Below, in pieces: positions 42,801-45,891 of a stretch of DNA of 45,891 nt. A program made the translations under genes and the position numbers. This DNA is from JAHBNG01 sp039028975 (GTDB taxonomy: Bacteria > Chloroflexota > Anaerolineae > Caldilineales > Caldilineaceae): contig JBCCHB010000138.1 of NCBI GenBank assembly GCA_039028975.1, forward strand, positions 1 to 45,891. The letters are read 5' to 3'. The notes beneath the pieces are model-generated. The model worked only from the letters and a program-made list of their open reading frames with translations. It did not search any database and was not told where the DNA came from. Every line of letters begins with the position of its first letter. Within the stretch, counting starts at the first letter, position 1.

Positions 42801-44416
42801 CATTCATTGGTGCAAGCGGAACCTCGGTTACAGTAAACATCCCGACCGGATTGACCGATGGCGACCTACTGCTGGCGGGCATCGCCCTGGACGGCAATAT
42901 TGCGACTATCAATACACCAGCGGACTGGCAGCTGATAGATATCGGCAACAGCGGCAGTGCGGTGACCCTAGCCGCTTATTACAAGATTGTCAGTGGCGAT
43001 TTGGGTACGGCCACCTTCTCTTGGACAGGGAACGAGAATGCCTACGTGTCAATTCGTCATTATACCGGCATAGACGCAGCCAACCCTATCGACGTATCGG
43101 TAGCCGGAACTGGCAACAGCGCTAGCCCAACCGCACCCGATGCAACGACCACAGCCACCAACGCAACGATTGTGCGCTTCTTCGGCATGGACCGAGAAGG
43201 TGGCAATGCCATCAATTTCACTGGCAGCGGCCTCTCCAACACCTTTGCCGAGCGCAGTGATAGCGATGGCGATTCTGTTAGCTATGCCGTGGGTGATGCC
43301 ACCCAAGCAGCCGCCGGCGCAACGGGTACATCAACCGTCGGAGCGAGCAATGAAGAGTGGCGAGCCCTCACCGTGGCTCTACAGTCTCCCCAAAGTGGCA
43401 CCATTGTCATCGTCAAGGACACGGTCGGGGCCGACGACACCTTCGACTTCACCAGCACCGACCAGGGCGATGGCGCGCTGGGTGGCGGTGCCTTTCAGCT
43501 AACCACCAGCAGCAATACAGGTTCCACAACCTTTGACCAGTTGGAAGCTGGTATCTACAATGTGGCCGAGACGGTCCCGGCAGGGTGGTCCCAGACCAGT
43601 GCCACTTGTAACAATGCAGATGCCCCCAGTGCTATTTCTGTTGCAGTGGGTGAGACGGTGACCTGTACCTTTACCAACACTGACGTGCGGGGCAGCATCA
43701 CCCTCATCAAGAACACAGTCGATGGCGACACCGCCTTCACCTTCACTAGCGCCGATCAAGGCGACGGCACGCTTGGTGGAGGCACCACAGTCTTAACCAC
43801 AACCTACAACACCGCATCGACCACCTTCAGCGCGCTTGCTCCCGGCACCTACAACCTGGCTGAGACTCTACCGACTGACTGGGTACAGACCAGCGCCACC
43901 TGTAGCGACGGCAGCGACCCCACCGCCATTGCACTAGGCGATAGCGAAAGCGTGACTTGTACCTTTGTCAACACGTTCACGCCCTGTACCGCTGGCCAGC
44001 TCCACAACAAGGTGGTAATCGTTGCCGACGAAACCGAATCCAACACTACCCAGAACTATGGTCATAGCTGTGTGGATGTTGAGGCCCCCCAGAGCTCACT
44101 GGCCCTAGAGAAGACGCTGATCAGCCCAGCCAATGGCATTGCCATGGTAGGTGATACAATCACCTTCCAGTTAGAGATCACCAACACAGGATCTGTCGCA
44201 GTGACTGAACTGAATCTGGTCGATAGGTATGATCCGGCAGTCCTGCGGTACATTTCGGCTTCAGTCACGCCTGATTCACAGGTAGCGGGTACGATTACCT
44301 GGACGGGTGATTTTAGAACTGGAACGGGTAGCTTCCTACCAAACCTTCCGCTGGCACCAGGCCTAAGCTTCATAATCACTGTCGATTTTGAGGTCATTGC
44401 GCCGACCAAGCCGTAG
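39851..44416 (+). CDS. giant secreted SdrB/DUF11 repeat adhesin-like protein
   Basis: A 1521-residue exported protein, started at ATG 39851 because AAGGAG at 39836-39841 is ideally spaced. Order of parts: signal peptide (about 18-45, LGTALLVASLLLGLI); SdrB-like Ig fold (about 90-190, ISGTVFRDTDLDGTQDGGES); an acidic 480-residue region with repeated short DI-type strands that looks like a beta propeller; a second SdrB-like domain (about 681-825, IGNYVWVDANNNGIQDPGE); DUF11 (about 826-914); a Pro/Ala-rich linker; a beta-sandwich of about 200 residues (GTSVTVNIPTGLTDGDLLLAGIA); two prealbumin-like repeats (about 1182-1277, 1280-1375, each ending in a CTFTNT or CTFVNT strand); and a final DUF11 (about 1412-1521). 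No sortase motif or C-terminal anchor is seen. Function in adhesion or matrix is inferred. Confidence 0.88.
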   Translation: MKFRSNRKLHQSIACRTRTLGTALLVASLLLGLIPPPLVMTVAVHTADGTGFGNLSSLTDALPEPSVAAAASTNAPSNAEVAAPTLQTSTISGTVFRDTDLDGTQDGGESALTGVSGLTVTAYDTSNAQVGQTTVLTTTGAYSLNASGTGAFRLELTGLPTWLQPSTVGTNANTTVRFASDGANVDFAVHNPLDFCDNAPDLAISCFVNGDQSAGLDTIVTTSYDTATTTITPEAVDTETGAVWGIAHDRSSETILSAALLKRHVAFGPGGMDAIYATNAAGTTPFVELTDDLGISVGAEPSNRGLGDSNDPSFDVNAYEMVGKHGLGDIDYDENTQTLWVVNLDDQRLYGIGNIDATATPTTTDLLRDSNGDLGFAINTSPAITCTNGLLRPFGLKVIEDKIYATATCTGEGNGADDSDLVGYVLELDINNTNAGFTQVLTFSLDYDREEATGYGGGNRDWETWDDADALYDNTGNNPFFFPTPLLSDIEFDNDGSMIVAVMDRWGHMVGPENYRAIQGNTTLTPPVGAFGDLLRACPSGSTWIIEGSAGCPNNNARPASEDGNGTGGGNNGADGTANRGPGGGEYYVGDWGPSDADNFAETTLGSVAMLPGSDRVVASAFDPDDDFESGGIIWLDNSDGTKLGARELYTSLAGDAVDPNYFGKAAGIGDIELVCAAAPIEIGNYVWVDANNNGIQDPGESGIQGVTVTLHDLDNGGALVGTATTGADGSYLFGGSTDTNMTSGSLLPLNNYELRIDLTDTNLPSDATLTTQNANGITTNDNKTDLADSDADDTANAGFATIAFATGIGGANNHTLNFGFSTGSVDLQVSKGTDLSTVSVGGTLNYTLNITNSGEITATNMMITDTLPTEVTLQSATPSQGGPCTGTNLVLCNLGNLAPGGTATLQIAVTVDSAPVAQAPTFNPAMASPGLASRPNGAVATVASSDETAAVFRHVPLRVPGLAAPAYVPRLQTSPAFVSEETAFIGASGTSVTVNIPTGLTDGDLLLAGIALDGNIATINTPADWQLIDIGNSGSAVTLAAYYKIVSGDLGTATFSWTGNENAYVSIRHYTGIDAANPIDVSVAGTGNSASPTAPDATTTATNATIVRFFGMDREGGNAINFTGSGLSNTFAERSDSDGDSVSYAVGDATQAAAGATGTSTVGASNEEWRALTVALQSPQSGTIVIVKDTVGADDTFDFTSTDQGDGALGGGAFQLTTSSNTGSTTFDQLEAGIYNVAETVPAGWSQTSATCNNADAPSAISVAVGETVTCTFTNTDVRGSITLIKNTVDGDTAFTFTSADQGDGTLGGGTTVLTTTYNTASTTFSALAPGTYNLAETLPTDWVQTSATCSDGSDPTAIALGDSESVTCTFVNTFTPCTAGQLHNKVVIVADETESNTTQNYGHSCVDVEAPQSSLALEKTLISPANGIAMVGDTITFQLEITNTGSVAVTELNLVDRYDPAVLRYISASVTPDSQVAGTITWTGDFRTGTGSFLPNLPLAPGLSFIITVDFEVIAPTKP

Positions 44417-44470
44417 CCACAGAGGAGGATGATGCCTGACAGGTTTTGAAGACCTATCCGGCGCTATGGT

Positions 44471-44514
44471 AAATCCTTTTCACGAATGGAAATACCAAAA
44501 GGGTAAGGATTTTT
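44471..44514 (+). terminator. terminator-like hairpin after the SdrB/DUF11 gene
   Basis: AAATCCTT (44471-44478) pairs with AAGGATTT (44505-44512), followed by further T residues, about 55 bp after the stop. The 26-nt loop and A/T-rich stem make it moderate. Confidence 0.45.
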
Positions 44515-44518
44515 AGAA

Positions 44519-44907
44519 ATTGACTGGACCGATGCAGATATTACCCGCCGTAACATTACACCAACGTCTGGTAAACGTTTGCAACCGTTATATTCTCTTC
44601 CATTTTGTGCGCTGTGTTTTCTCAATACAAGAAGATAAACCCTTTAAGGGCGGCCACGTGGGGTTTCGCAGGCCCTGTGTGATAACGTGGCTACTCTCTA
44701 GCGATTGGTTTCTGACTGCTCGCCACTAATTGAGAAGAGGTCTAGGCCAATGAAAAGCATTCTCTTTTCGACGTTTTATGGCGTCAGAAAGAGCGGTTTT
44801 TCATCTCAACCACAGAATAAGCAGGATTGGTTCTCCTGTTGATACGTCTCCTTGGACGGTTGCGGTGTGAAAGAACTAAGGGTAGTATCTGTATCGGTCC
44901 AGTCAAT
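44519..44907. mobile_element. 389-bp element with 28-bp terminal inverted repeats
   Basis: The left end at 44519-44546 (ATTGACTGGACCGATGCAGA...) and the right end at 44880-44907 match as inverted repeats in 26 of 28 positions. The interior has no convincing gene (the longest frame is 69 codons). This fits a non-autonomous transposable element or a decayed insertion sequence. A target-site duplication was not evident. Confidence 0.65.
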
Positions 44908-45247
44908 CTTATACTCACTTTATCCAACTATTAGTAAAATTGTTCATGCAAGGATCATCTCCAAACACATCTAACATATTTTACCTCGTGTTGATACACC
45001 AACCGATATCGTGGCTGACCATCCATTTTCAAGTATAGTGACGGATTTTCTCTTCCTGTGCCGTTGCAATCCTATGCACACCAGGTGACGCAAAACTGGT
45101 TCTTCTGCGGAATAAACTGGTAGATTAGCTTCAATTCTAAATTGAAAAGAATATGCGTAACCCACACTCGTTATCTGTGAATCATGTACGGTGAGAATTC
45201 GCCATTAGACCCCTCTCCGGGTACTATCCCCATCTTCTATCCTGGGA
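44908..45247. other. intergenic remnant region
   Basis: About 340 bases between the inverted-repeat element and the adhesin fragment. No gene, promoter or repeat was recognised. A minus-strand 64-codon frame (44971-45165) has no supporting signal. Confidence 0.4.
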
Positions 45248-45442
45248 GATAGGTACGACCCAGCCATCCTTCAGTACATCACGGCATCGGTCACGCCCGA
45301 TTCGCAGATGGCCGGTTCTATCACGTGGACAGGTGATTTTGGCACAGGGACGGGTAGCCTATTGCCCAACCTACCTTTAGCACCCGGAACCAGTTTCACA
45401 ATTACCGTTGAGCTGCAGGTCATTGCACCCACCAAACCTTAA
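45248..45442 (+). pseudogene. orphan duplicate of the 3' end of the SdrB/DUF11 gene
   Basis: In-frame translation from 45248 (DRYDPAILQYITASVTPDSQ onward) aligns throughout with the last 64 codons of the gene ending at 44416 and ends in the same IAPTKP-stop. Most differences are at third codon positions, so this was once part of a functional paralogue that has lost its 5' portion. No start codon or ribosome-binding site remains. Confidence 0.85.
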
Positions 45443-45483
45443 TGCAGACAACCTGAATCCTAATAATGGTGTCTTAACAACAG

Positions 45484-45517
45484 AAAAGCGGGTGGCTGAC
45501 AATGTCCACCCGCTTTT
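45484..45517. terminator. bidirectional intrinsic terminator
   Basis: A 12-bp perfect stem (AAAAGCGGGTGG/CCACCCGCTTTT) with a 10-nt loop and T runs on both strands lies 41 bp after the adhesin fragment and beyond the convergent osmoprotectant gene's stop. Confidence 0.9.
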
Positions 45518-45618
45518 TGGTTGTATACCGCGCCCAATAGAGCTGCTATTACGCATTACCCACGCGCAATGGCAGATTCTGTATGTGGTCTCAGACTAGA
45601 GTGAAGGAGGGCAAGGAC

Positions 45619-45891
45619 CTATTCTTCACCGTCGACTTCTTCTACCGTTCCGTTGTCAGCCCCTGTGTCAGCTTCAGCATCAGCCGAATTTGGCGCAGAT
45701 ATTGCGTTGATAAGGCCAATTTCAGTCAGGAAAGAACGTGCGACATCTCGGGCATCTTCTTCATCACCATTGAGAAAGATGCCATCAGGCCCGATGTCGA
45801 CCCGCGCATTTAGTTCACGCATCTTCTCATCATCAAGATGGCTCACAAAGCTGCTGAGCAGCGCACCGAGTTCGGGATAGATGTCCAGCAC
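45619..45891 (-). CDS. C-terminal end of an osmoprotectant (glycine betaine/choline type) ABC substrate-binding protein, partial
   Basis: The last 90 codons are inside the window; the gene continues beyond the right edge. The pattern LDIYPELGALLSSFVSHLDDEKMRELNARVD followed by DARDVARSFLTEIGLI matches the C-terminus of OpuAC/OsmF-type binding proteins, which capture betaine or choline for an ABC importer. Unusual here are a short insert (GPDGIFLNGDE) and an acidic tail of about 25 residues (ADAEADTGADNG...EEVDGEE). Domain start, signal peptide and partner permease lie outside the window. Confidence 0.75.
   Translation of the reverse strand: MLDIYPELGALLSSFVSHLDDEKMRELNARVDIGPDGIFLNGDEEDARDVARSFLTEIGLINAISAPNSADAEADTGADNGTVEEVDGEE

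Noticed and set aside
44971..45165. Minus-strand 64-codon frame
   Set aside because: No start signal, no family resemblance, and it lies in a degraded region.
45180..45235. Group II intron end-like sequence (GTACGGTGAGAATTCGCC)
   Set aside because: It superficially recalls intron domain V neighbourhoods, but no hairpin of that kind can be folded and no reverse transcriptase is present.

Overview
The window looks like a chromosomal stretch from a Chloroflexota-type bacterium (Anaerolineae-like). This is inference from gene content, not from a marker gene. The pointers are a BTAD/NB-ARC/TPR regulator, giant secreted FG-GAP and SdrB/DUF11 proteins, an M29 aminopeptidase, an FMN-binding glutamate-synthase-like protein, a form II CO-dehydrogenase-like operon in S-L-M order, and many short dispersed palindromes. 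No rRNA, prophage, CRISPR array or intact transposase was seen.

Layout. 0.2-4.2 kb: a small catabolic cluster with an enolase-superfamily acid-sugar dehydratase-like enzyme, a convergent HpaB-type flavin monooxygenase and a divergent AraC regulator; the regulator/monooxygenase spacer holds tandem repeats and an inverted repeat that look like operators. 4.4-5.5 kb: a kinase-like protein whose last codons lie in a short inverted-repeat element. 5.5-10.3 kb: a 1587-residue secreted FG-GAP (21 repeats) plus TPR protein. 10.7-15.1 kb: a DEAD-box helicase, a small PD-(D/E)XK-like protein and a CPA-type antiporter with an RCK domain. 15.7-20.4 kb: an envelope-oriented set (secreted protein, frameshifted HTH/lectin-like regulator, secreted amidase, anchored NTF2-like protein, LuxR-type regulator with a degenerate receiver). 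20.6-26.0 kb: an AAA ATPase-nuclease and the coxSLM-like operon. 26.4-30.2 kb: rmlA, an SDR and an FMN-binding glutamate-synthase-like protein. 30.2-30.9 kb: an RNA block with tRNA-Lys(CTT) and two paralogous candidate small RNAs, each with its own extended -10 promoter and terminator-like hairpin. 31-35.4 kb: M29 aminopeptidase, GNAT, MATE transporter and a SpoU/TrmH RNA methyltransferase. 35.6-39.3 kb: a BTAD-NB-ARC-TPR regulator cut by an in-frame amber codon inside its P-loop. 39.9-44.4 kb: a 1.5-thousand-residue secreted SdrB/DUF11 adhesin-like protein. It is followed by a 389-bp element with 28-bp terminal inverted repeats, an orphan duplicate of the adhesin's last 64 codons, a shared terminator, and the 3' end of an osmoprotectant-binding protein gene that runs off the right edge.

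The strongest candidate for something undescribed is the pair of small RNA genes at about 30.21-30.31 and 30.49-30.60 kb (minus strand). They share an identical 30-nt core between two hairpins whose stem sequences differ but still pair. Other notable signals are a three-copy CCAGAAAAG-ended miniature element family, two regulators interrupted by single lesions (A7 frameshift; TAG in Walker A), and an FG-GAP protein whose repeat count fits three seven-bladed propellers.
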